A stretch of DNA of 64,000 bases from Turritopsis dohrnii (Eukaryota > Cnidaria > Hydrozoa > Anthoathecata > Oceaniidae). Shown here in pieces: positions 12,181 to 25,000 of this stretch. The stretch's first letter is position 1; each line of letters opens with the position of its first letter. The position numbers and the translations under genes are program-made. Where the stretch lies: the NCBI GenBank assembly GCA_027922465.2, contig BQMF02000204.1:124001-188000 (forward strand), in the 5' to 3' direction. The notes under the pieces are model-generated. The model ran no database searches. It was not told where the DNA came from and was given only the letters and a program-made list of their open reading frames with translations.

Positions 12181-13450
12181 ATGACAATGTTTTCTCGGCA
12201 ACCATGTATGATGGGTACCGATCTGTCTAATTGGAAAAATTCAACTCTTCTGAAGGGACATTTACATTTTAGTTATGGCGGTGACGTCACTCCAAGGTTT
12301 GATTTATCTAAATTTCTTTTTGTCTTAGTTCAGTTCTTTAATTCTTTACTATTTGAGATTTAAGAGTGGAACCCGGGGTCAATGCTGCATAAAAAAAGAA
12401 AGTCAACAAAAAAACTTCTTGCGGAGCGATGAAATAATTTTCTCTTCAAGGAAAATCAAATCTTGGTTTTTGATTTTCTCTAGTGCCTTTTGGCATCAAT
12501 GTATTGATACGTCACACCTGTAATAATAGTAATGAACAAAAAATACTTACGTATCAGTAAACACGTCGAACACTTTTCCTTCTCGTGTTCGTCCAGCAAT
12601 AAATTACTCTATGACTCACACTGTTCTCTGTGGTATCGATCAACCAATCACTGTTCTCTGTGGTATCGACCAACCAATCACTGTCATGCTCTGGTGATCT
12701 GGTGCGATTCTTACAAAATTTTGCGGTTTCGGTTTCATTCTGTAACTTGGTAGTTTCAAAGAGCGGTCAACTTGAAAATACTTAAAAATTGAATAGATCT
12801 TCTTACGAATGCTTTTGTTTACTATTTAATTTCTATTTTGTTAGATGGAAACAAATTTGAAATATTGATGAAGAACTAAATACTTTATTTTATTATTTAG
12901 TGAGGTACGCCTCGCCCAGCCGTATCAGTTGACGTTATTGAAAAAAAGCAACCTGCGTGCGCATGACGAGCTTCAACCTAGACCCGAGGCCTCGGATTAT
13001 CAACAATACTTAAGTAACTTTAAAGAAAGAAGACAGAATGCTTACACATCACATCGATCTCGGTTTGAAGTATTTCCGAGTCCATACGAGAGACTTTCGA
13101 ACAACCATTGTTACCAAGCAACGGATATTTTAAGAAAAACAGCTGGAAGTTTTGGACGAGTTGAACAAAACGTTACGTCATATCATTACGGTTCTGAGAG
13201 GAGGAAGGAAACTGAAGACAAGGTTCAGATTACAAATGAAGAAACTGAAGACCAGACTGAAAACTCAGGCAAATCTTCTATTCCGAAACTTCCACCAATC
13301 CCATCTCCCGACGCGTTTTTCTCGTTGCATCAAACGATTGTACAATTCAACGCAAACAATCCGTCTGAAAGTCCACAGTTAAATTTCAAGGCCGGTCGTC
13401 GACCGGCAGATTGGCATTTGATGGTTGCTAATGGAACTATCGGCCGATGA
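12181..13450 (+). CDS. Unrecognised two-exon protein, 221 residues
   Basis: Exon 1 is 12181-12296 and exon 2 is 12901-13450. The donor CCAAG/GTTTGA and acceptor TATTTAG/TGAGG join in matching phase (AG+T, Ser), giving one frame from Met to TGA. I do not recognise the family. The N-terminus (MTMFSRQPCMMGTDLSNWKN) could also start at the second Met. The middle is hydrophilic, basic and rich in R, Y and Q, then an acidic E/T/D segment, a Pro-rich KLPPIPSPDAFF segment, and a tail RPADWHLMVANGTIGR. There is no signal peptide or membrane segment. Composition resembles small intracellular scaffold or ciliary proteins, but that is a guess. Codon use and the clean phase match are the evidence that it is real. 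Confidence 0.55.
12619..12684. repeat. 30-bp tandem duplication in the intron of the two-exon gene
   Basis: Two copies of a 30-bp unit starting CACTGTTCTCTGTGGTATCG, differing at one base, followed by a partial third. Confidence 0.95.
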
Positions 13451-13876
13451 ATACCTGAAAGTCGTAGAATTGATATATTAGTTTCTTTAACATAAAAACT
13501 ACTGAGGTCGAAATGTGTTTCCGATTTAGATGACCCATATTCATAGAACATCACCTTGTTATTACACCTACTTATTCTGTCCAAACGTCAAGATATAACT
13601 AAACTGCATGGCCTGGCACCATAATCTTCCGGTGGAACATTCTTGAAAATTTCATAATTTTATTTTATGATAGTTTTCTTAAGGCATAATAATAAATACA
13701 TAACTAGTTGTCAATCAAAAAAAAGTATAGACTTTTTAGGCTATAGACTATGGAGTATTCTATAGACACATAGCGTCTTGAATTATGCCAATCCACGACC
13801 CTGATAAAGATCTCTATATACTTTCGATTGTTTGCTTTTTCGTCATGTTAAAATTTCACAAAAACTCTTGAATATT

Positions 13877-14375
13877 CCTTATCGGCCCTTTTTACGCCGG
13901 CCCTAAATGGCGTTATTTTTTCGGGGGTGGCGTTATAAGGGCCGGCGTTAAAAGGGCCGACGTAAAAAGGGCCGTTTTTTAAACATTTTAGGAAAAAGTG
14001 GAGTTATTTTTAAATCTTTATTTTTACCCAATAAACGGTATTGATGCACAAACAATGCCGTTGGAATAAAAATGGAAGACGTGGTGAAAAAGCAACTAAA
14101 TAAGATGAAAAAAACTTTCACCGTAGAAGAGTTAGTCGAAGGAACATTTTCAGAAGCCATGCCGGAAAAAGGAAGTCAAGAGCAAGAACAGTCGGAAGAG
14201 CCGGATTTTTTCATTGAAGCCGAATCCGATGGCGAAGTTTCCAACGAGGGTGCTGAAAATGTTATTGTAATCGATTAGATACGTAAAAATTAGAGAAAAT
14301 TGCTAATTTGAATTCTTTCCTTCCTGGACAACAACAGCTGGCGTAAAAAGCGGCCCTAAATGGCGTTAGGCCAAA

Positions 14376-14408
<33 letters not shown>

Positions 14409-14459
14409 GTAATAAGGGCCGGCGTTGGAAAAGGGCCGGCGTAATAAGGGCCGATAAGG
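13877..14459. mobile_element. Fold-back element with GGGCCGGCGTAA arms and a poly-G run
   Basis: The left arm at 13877-13902 and the right arm at 14433-14459 are inverted copies (CCTTATCGGCCC / GGGCCGATAAGG) that continue into repeated GGCGTTATAAGGGCC-type units. A 29-base G run lies at 14379-14407. Between the arms, 14072-14278 encodes a 68-residue acidic peptide (starts MEDVVKKQLNKMKK), probably a captured or relic coding fragment rather than an active gene. Confidence 0.75.
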
Positions 14460-14748
14460 TTATTCAATCTTTATGAAGTATGAAAACAATTTTCAAAACT
14501 GAAATTGGTCGAAAATGAGGTTGCTTTTTTTCCCACTAGTTATCTAGACTATGATAATTAACATTATTATATCATATTTTCATATAATGATAGTTTTTGA
14601 TAGTTAATGAAGGTTTTTTTATCACTTACATATTTGTTATTGTTGTTATTAGTTGTTTTTAGCCTAAAGATGTGCAGCAATTGATAAGAGGTTGGTACAC
14701 ATAACCAGACTGCAAAAAAAATTATGAATACACAGTTCAATTTTCGAA

Positions 14749-14938
14749 TTGTCTGGCGATAATGATACGGATTTCCTTGATTCGCTAGATCATCCTCAAA
14801 GTCCAAACCTTGAATACATAAATAGTTTTTTGCGCATCCAAACAATTAATCAAGGTCTCACACACTTTGTTTGTCTAACGGAATCTAATTGTTTCTCTTG
14901 TGAACAATGTGAAGCTTCGGTGTTGAATGATCAAAAGG
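14749..14938 (+). pseudogene. Possible orphan exon or element-derived fragment
   Basis: An open frame reading SGDNDTDFLDSLDHPQSPN and onward, with a C-x-x-C pair (SCEQC), ends at a good donor (CAAAAG/GTAAGG, 14938/14939). No partner exon or family was recognised. The sequence immediately after (14997-15129) is a dispersed repeat, so this could belong to a mobile element. Confidence 0.3.
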
Positions 14939-14996
14939 TAAGGATGATGGATTTATATGAGAAATTTTTATCCCGCAATGTTAATTCTCTAAATTT

Positions 14997-15129
14997 TGAA
15001 TTTCGAAGGTTTTGCATATCAAACATTTTAAAATACGTTTTCTTTGATATTTTACACTTAATTCATGAAGGAATGGATGTTATTAATCAAATAGGTCTAC
15101 ATAAAATTTGGACTTTTAGGTACTTTTAG
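14997..15129 (+). repeat. Dispersed repeat, copy 1 (pair with 35174-35303)
   Basis: About 130 bp almost identical to 35174-35303, including AAATACGTTTTCTTTGATAT and ATGAAGGAATGGAT blocks, same strand. The copies differ by small indels. Confidence 0.85.
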
Positions 15130-16019
15130 AGCGGTAGAATTAGATAAAAAGTCACCAAAACCCAGACAAAATTAATATAAAGATAAAATTTGGCACAGTG
15201 ACCCAGAAGCATGTCAGGAATGACAAAAAAGGCCCCGGCAATAGTACCTTGGGAACACTTCAAATTCATAATGGCGGATATAAGACATAATAACTGCAAG
15301 ACGGAAAAATGTTTTTCATCAAATCTACAAGTTTCTACAGCAATGATAAGTTGTTTCATTCTCTGACACAATTTCTGAAAGGATTTCACTTAATGTCATC
15401 ATCATCATCATGGTCCAGGGACACTTTCTCACCTTCCTGTAAAAACTTACTTACCTATGTAAGTTATTATCAGGTTTAAATTGTTTTCAAGCTTTTTGGT
15501 AGCAGTACTGTACTGTATCCAATTTAATATCTAATTTATAAAAGTTGTTACCATTTTGTTATTACAGTCTTCTCCTTGACACCCTCCTCCGCATGCAACA
15601 CGTTTGTTTTCGACAAGTGCAGACGTTTGTTCCGCATTGATTTTTCTTTGCTTTACATCGGCATCGAATTACCTTGAGTAAGTTTTCAGGAGCAATGGCT
15701 TTAGTAGTTGTTATTAGGTGCTTCTTATTGTTGCTGGTTATTTCTTTCCAACCCTACTCAGTTGGTGATAGATTGAGCTTTTTGTTGAGCATTTTTCATT
15801 TAATCACTTGCCGGTGAACTCGAAACCCATGATATTTAGCAGCCTCGTCTGTAGGTGGTAACTTTTCAGGCTCGATTAATCCATTGCATACCATATTATT
15901 GTATCGCGAATACCTTTTAAAAAGAGTATACATATTGTTTCTTCTGAAGCCTAAGGCCCGTAATCCTTCAAAATTGAGCTATAGATAAGAAATATGCCTA
16001 GTGTTTTAGAAAAGAAGGA
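15130..16019. other. Gene-free stretch, probably relic element sequence
   Basis: No intact frame. The 15540-15960 portion, read on the minus strand, may be the broken continuation of the relic at 16020-16800. Confidence 0.3.
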
Positions 16020-16800
16020 ATTATGAATAAAGATTTTCTTGATATAAAAAATAAGTTTTTAGAGGTGCCTTGTTTTCCTCAGTGGAACATCTGGTTTTCC
16101 TCCATACAATTCTTTAAATGCCTTCAATGATGCATCGTTTACTTCTTCCTATGTTGCCCAATAATTAGATATTGTTTCTGAAACCTTCTGCATCGATGAT
16201 GACTTTGACACAATTCTGAAGAAAGATTGTTTCCCTTTTCCAAAGTTGGATGACGTAGTGTCATACCCAGACCAGGCGTGAATGAAAAGGGTGTGTTCCT
16301 TGATTGATGACAAGGGTTGTTGAGCTTCTCTTATACTCCAACATTTTTTACCACGTTCTGTACGGAAGTAAATATCTGAAATATCTGAAATTCCAGTGGT
16401 AGAGTAGCATCACTGCAACGTCTGTGTCATCTGCAACAACCGTGGCGTCCTCCCCTATTGATTCATCTAATACTGTAGACACAATCTTTGTCTGCATCTC
16501 CAATAGAAGCATAAACATGGCTAATCTGGTGGATAGTGGTGAAATTAAGCTCTTTTTTCCCTAGTATTGGACAATATAAGGTGATTCATTTTCTAACAGT
16601 GCTCGATGAACCATTTTTCATTGTTCCGATCCGTGTTCCGATGATTTAATAGATGGAGCGTCGTCATACCCATCAAAGACTACACAAGTCAATCCATAAT
16701 TTCAGATTACTATTTGCTGAACTCGCTGACGATATCTTTAAACTTCATTCCCTTGTTCCAAACAAGGATTTATAGGGATATGACTCTGTGAACTTTTTCT
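16020..16800 (-). pseudogene. Decayed mobile-element ORF with a DDTDV motif
   Basis: Minus-strand translation is broken by many stops and shifts, but fragments are protein-like: EDATVVADDTDVAVMLLYHW (about 16400-16485), SSANSNLKLWIDL upstream, and blocks with HKNGSSS-like spacing. The D-D-T-D-V-x-V-x-L-L-Y-H motif recurs in multi-copy uncharacterised ORFs of invertebrate genomes that are probably transposon-derived. It is antisense to the retroelement that follows. Confidence 0.45.
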
Positions 16801-16943
16801 GAAAATCATGTTTGTTTGGGTTTTTTTACCTTTTGGCAATTTTCCGTAATTTCCCACTCGCTAATTAAGCGATCATAGATTGCGTTAAATCCGTGTCCAT
16901 CTATTTTCGCAAAAGGTAAATCATTAATTTCTTTTCAACAAAA

Positions 16944-18753
16944 TTGCATAATGTAGCTTTGCGTCGTATTATTGGTAAAGCTGTTATGGCAACATTAAAG
17001 CCTGATGTACTACAAGCAACCGGGTACGTTCAACTTTGTGCTGGACAAGAAGCAGGATGCGAAGTTGCTGTTCATGCAATACGGGATCTATACGAAAACG
17101 AAGATTCTCATGGATTCGTTCAGATTGACGCTAGCAATGCATTTAACTCGGTAAACCGGAATGTACTTCTCCACAACGTAAAAGTAATCTGCCCTGAAAT
17201 TGCAACGTTCATCTGTAATTGCTATATGAAATCCGCTAGACTTTTCATCGCTGGAGGTAAAGAAATAAAATCTAGAGAAGGAACCACCCAAGGAGACCCA
17301 ATCGCTATGGGAATGTATGCGTTAGGACTCATGCCATTGTTATCAACCGTGATACAACATTTTGGTGACGATGAGGAACATTTATTACATATATTGCATT
17401 TGCAGATGACCTAACAGGAATTGGTACCATCGACAAATTAAAACAGTGGTGGGATCTTATCATCAAGTACGGTCCTTATATTGGCTACTACGTCAATCAA
17501 ACAAAATCATGGCTAGTTGTTAAAGAAGATCACTACGCAGAAGCAAAAAATACCTTTTCAAATTCTGATATACAAATCACAACTGAAGGTCATCGGCACC
17601 TGGGGGCTGTAGTCGGAAAAAATGAAAGTAAAGACAAATACGTCGCTGAAAAAGTTAGACAATGGATAAAACAAATGGAAGTATTATCAGAAATAGCCAA
17701 ATCGGAGCCACATGCTGCTTTCTGTGCCTTTAACCATGGCCTTAGACATCGTTTTACCTCTGCATGCGGACAATTCCTGGAATATCACACCTTCTTCTCC
17801 CGTTAGACAGAGCCATTGATTCGTTTATCAAAGTCCTCCTTAACAATTATAACTTCAACGAAATGGAAAGGTTGTTATTTTCGCTACCAGCAAAATTTGG
17901 TGGTTTGGGAATCATAATACCGTCTCAACTATCCAACGATGAATATGAAAATTCTCGAAGTATTACCAAATCAACCGTAAATCATGTAATGTCAAATTCA
18001 CAAATATTTGAAAGAACTGAAACAGCAACGCTAAAGAAACAGATCAAAAATGAAAAAAGAGAAAAATATTCTACCACGTTGACGAAAATCAAAGCGAATA
18101 CATCCTGTAAAATGAAACTGAAAGCTATGGAAGCTTCTACCGAACAAGGTGCATCAAATTGGTTGACAGTTCTTCCTATTCGCGAGCAAGGTTTTGCCCT
18201 TAATAATCAAGAATTCTGGGACTCTATTCATCTTCGCTATGGTATACCACTTGCACGATTACCATCTACGTGCATATGTGGCGAACACTATAGTGTACAA
18301 CATGCCCTATCATGTCCACGGGGCGGCTTTGTTTATGGACGTCACAATGAGATACGTGATCTATCAGCGGAAATCTTAACAATCGAACCATCACTTCAAC
18401 CTTTAACAGGAGAGTCGTTTGCCAAAAAATCAGCAATTACATCTGATGAAGCGAGGGCTGATGTATCTGCGAGGGGTTTTTGGGTCAGGGGTCAAGTGGC
18501 GTATGTAGACGTAAGGGTTTTTAACCCACTTGCCAAATGTCACCTGAATCAATCACTTCAGACGGTACACAAGAAAATGGAAAACGAGAAAAAACGTCAA
18601 TATAACGAAAGGATAATCAACATCGAACATGGTTCGTTCACCCCACTTATATTTTCATGCTATGGTGGTATGAGCAGAGAATGCGCTACGTTTTTCACCC
18701 AATTAGCAGAACTCCTAGCAGACAAAAGAAAACAAAGTAACATCGAACTTTAA
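16944..18753 (+). mobile_element. RLE-type non-LTR retrotransposon (Utopia/R2-like), 5'-truncated, frameshifted
   Basis: Three frames together give a reverse transcriptase followed by a restriction-like endonuclease. RT motifs in order: FVQIDASNAFNSVNR (about 17116-17160), REGTTQGDP (17275-17301) and FADD (about 17399-17410). The catalytic FADD lies in a different frame from the start, and a second shift before 17764 leads into the 329-residue C-terminal frame. The latter has a CICGEHYSVQHALSC zinc knuckle (C-x-C-x7-H-x3-C) and RADVSARGFW...DVRVFNP, matching the R/K-x-D...D core of the PD-(D/E)XK endonuclease of R2/NeSL/Utopia elements. Two shifts and the missing 5' part make it inactive. No poly-A or target repeat was identified at the 3' end, where short GGGCGCTTATT units follow. 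Confidence 0.8.
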
Positions 18754-21700
18754 TGTGAATACCGTATTTCCTCTTTTTAGCGCTCCCCTCTAAATAAGCC
18801 CGGGCGCTTATTAGAGTTACAATAATACGTTCAGAATCCTAAATAAGCACACGGGCTCTTATTTTGTTGTTCATATGAATCGTCTTTCCTTTCTTCAACT
18901 TTTCCATCTCTTGCAAAAAAAGTAAAACGTTTCTCCGATGAAGGGTGTCCACTGGTCTTTGTATACATGATGTCGATTAAGAAGATAGCGTAAACATGTA
19001 AATATGAACTATACTTGATATTTCTTCTGTTTACTGTACGACTGAAGCTGAATGATAAGTGCAAATAAGTCTTTATTTTTAACACTTCTCACAATTTTAT
19101 GTAAGGCCTTTTATGTAACACCCCTCCATTTTTCGAAAAAATTACTAGCTGCCCCACTTTGTAATTTGTGATCCTATTTTATCTGTATTTTTCCTAATGT
19201 CTTTAAATACAAAATAAATAATAAATACAAAAGATTCCAGCCAATAAAAGTTTTATGATTTTTCTGAAATTTACGAAAACGCGTAAATGCATTTTTTAGA
19301 AAGGATACCCGTTGAAGACTGGAAGTACCTACTCTCTCTGTCTCCTAAGAACCTAGCTCAATCTCCGCTTTTCTATTGTTCTCCTTAATTTCGTTTTTTA
19401 TATAACGAAGGCAGGCAATAAAATGAAATAAAAAGTTTAAAAAATAAAGCAAGACCAAGGTCATATAAATCTTTTTCCATTCAATGGAACCTGTTATGAT
19501 GTTAAATATTAAGTGAAACTAATTGTTGAACATAAAAAGCGATGAGAAGCCAACCATAAGAATATCCATCCACAATGCATTGTGTTCATTACCATGATTC
19601 TCGTTTCCAAGGAAACCTGCTGATATCCGATCTCCATTCCCAATTTTATTGTCTTGACAGGAAAGATTCCAATTTGCGGTAATTTAGTTTGATAAGGAAT
19701 TTCTTCAAACAGAAAATGACACAAAAAAAGTTTTTTTCATTTGATTACAACTCAATATTGTATTTGTAAGCATTTTTTTTTTTATCAGTCTAAAATCCTT
19801 GCTAATGAAACAAATAGTCGATGTTTGTATTTTATTTCAGTTTTCGTATGAGAAATTAACCTCATGTTGCGAATTTTTAATAGACACCAATGTTCGTTAG
19901 TTTGGCCACGTATAATGTGATTATGGTTTTTAATAAAAATAGATCATTGGTCAAACCAACGATTATCGTCTCGTTCGTAATAAGGTGGCTGCAGTGATTT
20001 CGTCAAAAGACGTACAAATTTAGGAGACTGAGTACGAATTTTGTATTGTTTGCCTTAAAGGATATGTTGATAAATTAGCGGGATTCGGAAAAATCATGTT
20101 TCGTTTACACGAAATTATTTTTCTATAGATTTGTAGGGAATTGTATACAACTTAGTAGAGTTGTTCGTGAATTTTTCCCTACAAAGTCATTAGAAACTTC
20201 ACATCAACACTTGAAATAAGCGTGCAAAGTAATGATGTTTCTTTTGATGCAACAAAAGGCTTTAAGTCTCTGAAGTATTGTTTTAGTAGAACAGTTTCAA
20301 AAAAATTATCACAAGCAGCTAATTGCTTTTTTTTCGTGTAACAGGCTCGTCGAGTTTACGAATCTCCCTAGATTCCCTGCTAGATTAAATAACTATATCT
20401 GGACAAAATTTGTCTTTTTTTCCTGAATGCTTAACAGAAAAACAGGAATTTTGAGTTAATAAATAAAAGTTAAGATGAATCATTTTATTAACCCTACCGA
20501 GTTGTGTAACAATTTTTATTTAAAATTAAACTAGCTTACAAAGACGCCGTAGGTACAACTATTTTGTTATTATCAATCTTTACAGGTAGGTTGTTAATGA
20601 AATTGTTAATGGAAAGCTATAGATTTTTTTCAACACAAATTTTATTTAAAATAGTATTTAATAAAAAGAAGAAAAATAATTTTCTCCCTGCGTTTGTTTT
20701 CATAACTACACACTTGATATTTCACCATCTCGCTTTTCTCTTCAAAAACTTATTCATTTTGGAATTTCCATATATTTAGACAATAAGCAAAGACTTTGAA
20801 ATTAACCGTAGTCTTCAATATTCTAGAAACAGTTTCATTCAAAAACAGCAGGTTAGCTGGGGCATCAATAAATCTCATCGGGTTTTCAAAATTCAAAGAA
20901 CGGGGAAATTGTAATCAGAACCTAATAAAGCCATTGTTTGGTGATTTGGATATTTTTGAAATTTCAAACCTGAAATCTTTGTAATTTTAGGTTCGTGAAT
21001 ATGTTTACTTATTTAATTCCATTATGCATATTTGGATAGAAATCACTATATTTATATTAATATATAGCTATTTTCGCAACCTGGAACCCAGGGTCTCTTG
21101 CATTTTCGATATACGGATAGCGAAAAGGCAAGAGACTCTGGATTCGAGGTTGCTACTTTCGAATACTGGATCCTTTCTAAAGATATAAACAAAATTTTAC
21201 AACTAAGCGATTAAATTTTGTTACTGATAAATTTTGTGTTGGAAAAACTGTTCTTATTTGTTCGTACTTAACCCTGCAAAGCAGAAAAGAACTTCAATTG
21301 TCTTTGAATAGGATTTCTTTCTTCCTTTACTTGCTCTTAAACAAACATTTAAGTAGAACGAAAGCTGCCATGTTAAAATGCGATTAGCGCTAAAAAATAA
21401 AAAAATTATATGAACAAAAATCCCAAGATTTATTTTTAATTTTATTTTAGGCCATTAGATGTACGCATGCGCTGAATCAATTATTCATGTCCAGACTATG
21501 TTTGGTATAAATTCCGACAACGGCAAAAGATGGAAAAACAACATTAAGTTGTCTGAAGCAATAACAAATAATTTTTTTTACTAGGTAAGTTATTAATAAC
21601 AAAACAACTTGAAAAGATTGAAGAAAACTCGAGAATAGAAGACTTGTTTAACAATTCAAATGTGGACAGATAAAGTCTGGTAGATCTGTTGATAAAGTGC

Positions 21701-22043
21701 TTTACACGCCTTATGGGAGGATACACCAGTTCTTCACAGTTTGAAAAGATTAGAATGACGTAGACATGAGAATGTATACTTAAAAATATCGAGTTTATTA
21801 TGAGGTTTAACTAAAATTAAGCATAATTAAGGAAACTGGAAATTTTGTTAAAATTTGATTGGATAAAAATTGTTAATTTTTATTTCTCAATTTCTTGTTT
21901 TTTGAATTTTCGTTTCTTTCTTTATCGTGTTTTATAAATACTCAAAGTTATTTCAAATGAACAAAGAACAAAAAGATAATTAAGTGTGTGTGTGTGTAGG
22001 AAATATTTTTAAACATACATTTTTAAGGAAAATTTAAACAGCC
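18754..22043. other. Gene-free stretch upstream of PRDM12
   Basis: AT-rich. About 18775-18860 carries GCGCTTATT units like those of the element at 9942-10303. A (GT)n tract lies at about 21984-21997, just upstream of the PRDM12 start. The PRDM12 promoter should be in the last few hundred bases; no specific motif can be assigned. Confidence 0.4.
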
Positions 22044-25000
22044 ATGGTATCTTCAGACAGATCCAGAAATTTCTTCAATATCCATTCTCCAGAAAATGAA
22101 TTGGAATATGACACGGCAACAGCGAAAATAACTGCTAGTGTTCTTCAAAACTATTTGTTTGATAAGAAGCCCAAGATATGGAAAGATGCAAGCCGATTTG
22201 TTTACCAACAAGGTACGTTATTGTTTATTGATTTGCCTATTAGCTAATTGATGTAAACAAATCAGAAAAAATGTTTGGAATGCAAAAAGTTTTCACAGGC
22301 AAAATGAATTATGACTTCTATTTTTAAAATATACTAATTTTTTTATAAGCATACCTCTGAAACGGCTTTACGATAGATATGCTAAGTGTTTTTCCGTTTT
22401 TTTACCTTAAAAATATGCTTGTAAATATGCTTATATAGAACCCAAAGATAGATGAAATACTTATACGCTTTTATTAGTATCTTTAATGGAAAAAAATACA
22501 TATATTATATAATATTACATAATATTCACAAATCTACTTTAGCATTATGCTTAAGATTATGCTTTTTAAGTGGCGTAACTGATTTAAACTTAGGAAAGGT
22601 GTGTTTTTCACATATTTGGGTTTAGAACATGCAATCGTGAAGCAAAGTTCAAACCATAGCAACAAACGCAATTGTGCAATTTTCTTGACAAGTAGTTTTC
22701 ACTTTTATGAAAGCTCCCACAATAGACTGAGAATAAGCAGACCCAAGGTTGGACAAGTTTTACAACACAACGAATAGTTTAATCAGTAGTGTAACCATGT
22801 GGCATAAAACGATGGCGATATTTCAAAGCTAACTTGCAATATACATACCAAATAGATCCAAACTCGAAGATAATGAACTATTATATGTAGAGCTGAGGAT
22901 TGCACTATGATGATGTCAGTAGAAATAAAACAATCGAGAAATGGTCTGGGATCGAGCAGCTGTTTATTAATGGCAAAGCGCTGAAACAAAGTAAAAAAAT
23001 GATCGGCTCTCTCGTGGAGATTATCTAACAAGAAAACTGCTGACACACTTTTTTCTCGATCTTATGAAAGAAAACAAACTTTTTCCAAAAAACATCAAAG
23101 CGAAAAGTCCATTAGAAATCTGCGTTTCAAACTTTGATTCAAAACAAAAAGATAGCCTAAATGGGTTTGTAGAATGAATCACGGTTTATTTCTGAAGTGA
23201 GTTTTAGTTAAAAAAAAAGAATACCTGACACATATTTAACTTCATATTTCCACGTCCGAAAAAAAGACCAGAAGCTGTTAAGTATTGGATACTACCGTGT
23301 AATAGCAACACGAAAAGTTGGAGGATGATGATGACGAAAAACCTGGAACACTGACTTTCGCCTATCTCGTGAAACAACCATGTTATATAAATTTAGTGAA
23401 AAGAATATCCCATAAAGAATTGGTTGGTAGCAAAATACGGGCAGTGTAAACGCACCACACACACCCAGTTACCCCGCCAGTGTTATTTTTTCGAACGTTT
23501 TACTGTGAGTATATTATTGCTGTTATGCTTATAAAAAAATTGTGTATCGTCTGTTTAAACTGTGTCTTTCCGTGAAGGCTGAAGAAACGAATGTAAAGAA
23601 ACATCGCTATTAAAGTTCACTATCATCATCTTTTCATGTCGACATCAAAACACACGGCAACACAAAATGAAAATGTTGATAGCCAAAACAAGTCTGAGTT
23701 AAAACAAAAAACTACGTAAAGGAGACTTGTATCGTACATCGTTTTTTGGAGCGCCAAAAACTACCATATTTCGTTGGATTTACTTTTTTAGAATACAGTG
23801 CTGGAAACGCAACAATCAGTATGAGTGATGATAACAGCTTAGTCATCGAATCTCTTGTTGCCAATCTTCCAACTCAGATACGCATTGAACCATCCTCAAT
23901 ACCTGGTCAATATATGGGAGTGTTTGCAGCAGCTTGGATAAAGCAAGGTACTAAAATGGGTCCGTATACGGGAAAGGTGATCCCTGTAGAAGCAGCAGCG
24001 GGTCATTTCGAGGAGTCGCACTATATGTGGGAGGTGAGATATTGCTTTACTTTTATCATCCATTTGATAAACTATTGTGATGTTTCAAGCCAGTGATGTT
24101 ATAAACTTTCTAGGTGTTTGGCAGCAATGGACAAGTATCTCATTATATTGACGGAAAGGAAGAACTAGATCGCAATTGGATGTGTTATATACAATGCGCA
24201 AGAACAGATCACGAGCAAAACTTAGAACTCGTTCAACATTCTAACGGAAATTTGTTTTACTACGCCCTAAAGGATATTCCTCCCAATCAAGAATTGCTTG
24301 TATGGTATGGAAATTCCGTGGATTTATTTTTGGGAATACCACAAGGTTTATCAGGAAACAGCAAAATCTCTCAAAAGTTGTACGCCCTGAACAAAGACAG
24401 TACGTAGAGTTTTATATTTGTTCGGAAATACTACTACTAAAACATGTATTTCATGTGTACAAATGTTTCACTCCAGTGGACTGTCAATGTAATAAGCAAT
24501 TGAAATTTCTATATTACCCTTGCTAGTCAATACTTAACTGGTCCCAAAATCTTAAAAACGAAGGGAAATGATTCAAGATATTTTTGTGAACTTTTATGCC
24601 ATTTGCTTATTATTCCCCTTCTGAAACCAAAGTCTTGCTAGAAGCCAACCTTGGACTCACGGTTTCTTGCCTTTTCGTTATATATCTTACCAAGGCAAGA
24701 AATCTTCGAGGTTGACGGACCTTCCAAATCAACATCGAGTTAGTAATAACAATATCAATAAACATTTATTTATTTACTCATTTATTTATTTATTTCGACA
24801 TTTACATAATTTCAGGGTTCTTCATCCTTTATATAAATATTATAAACAATATTTTGTTTGTGTTTGTTGTTTTATTTTTGAAATTTTGATTTAAAAATTC
24901 ACATTATGAGATGCTTGCTATTACTTGGTCTAACAGTTATGCACTTCTTGCGTTAACTGTTCATATCTTGGAGTAGTCAGCTGTTCTTTGAAACATTTGA

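Noticed and set aside
12929..13450. Starting the two-exon gene at the in-frame TTG at 12929
   Set aside because: Not an ATG; the upstream exon 12181-12296 joins in phase and provides a normal start.
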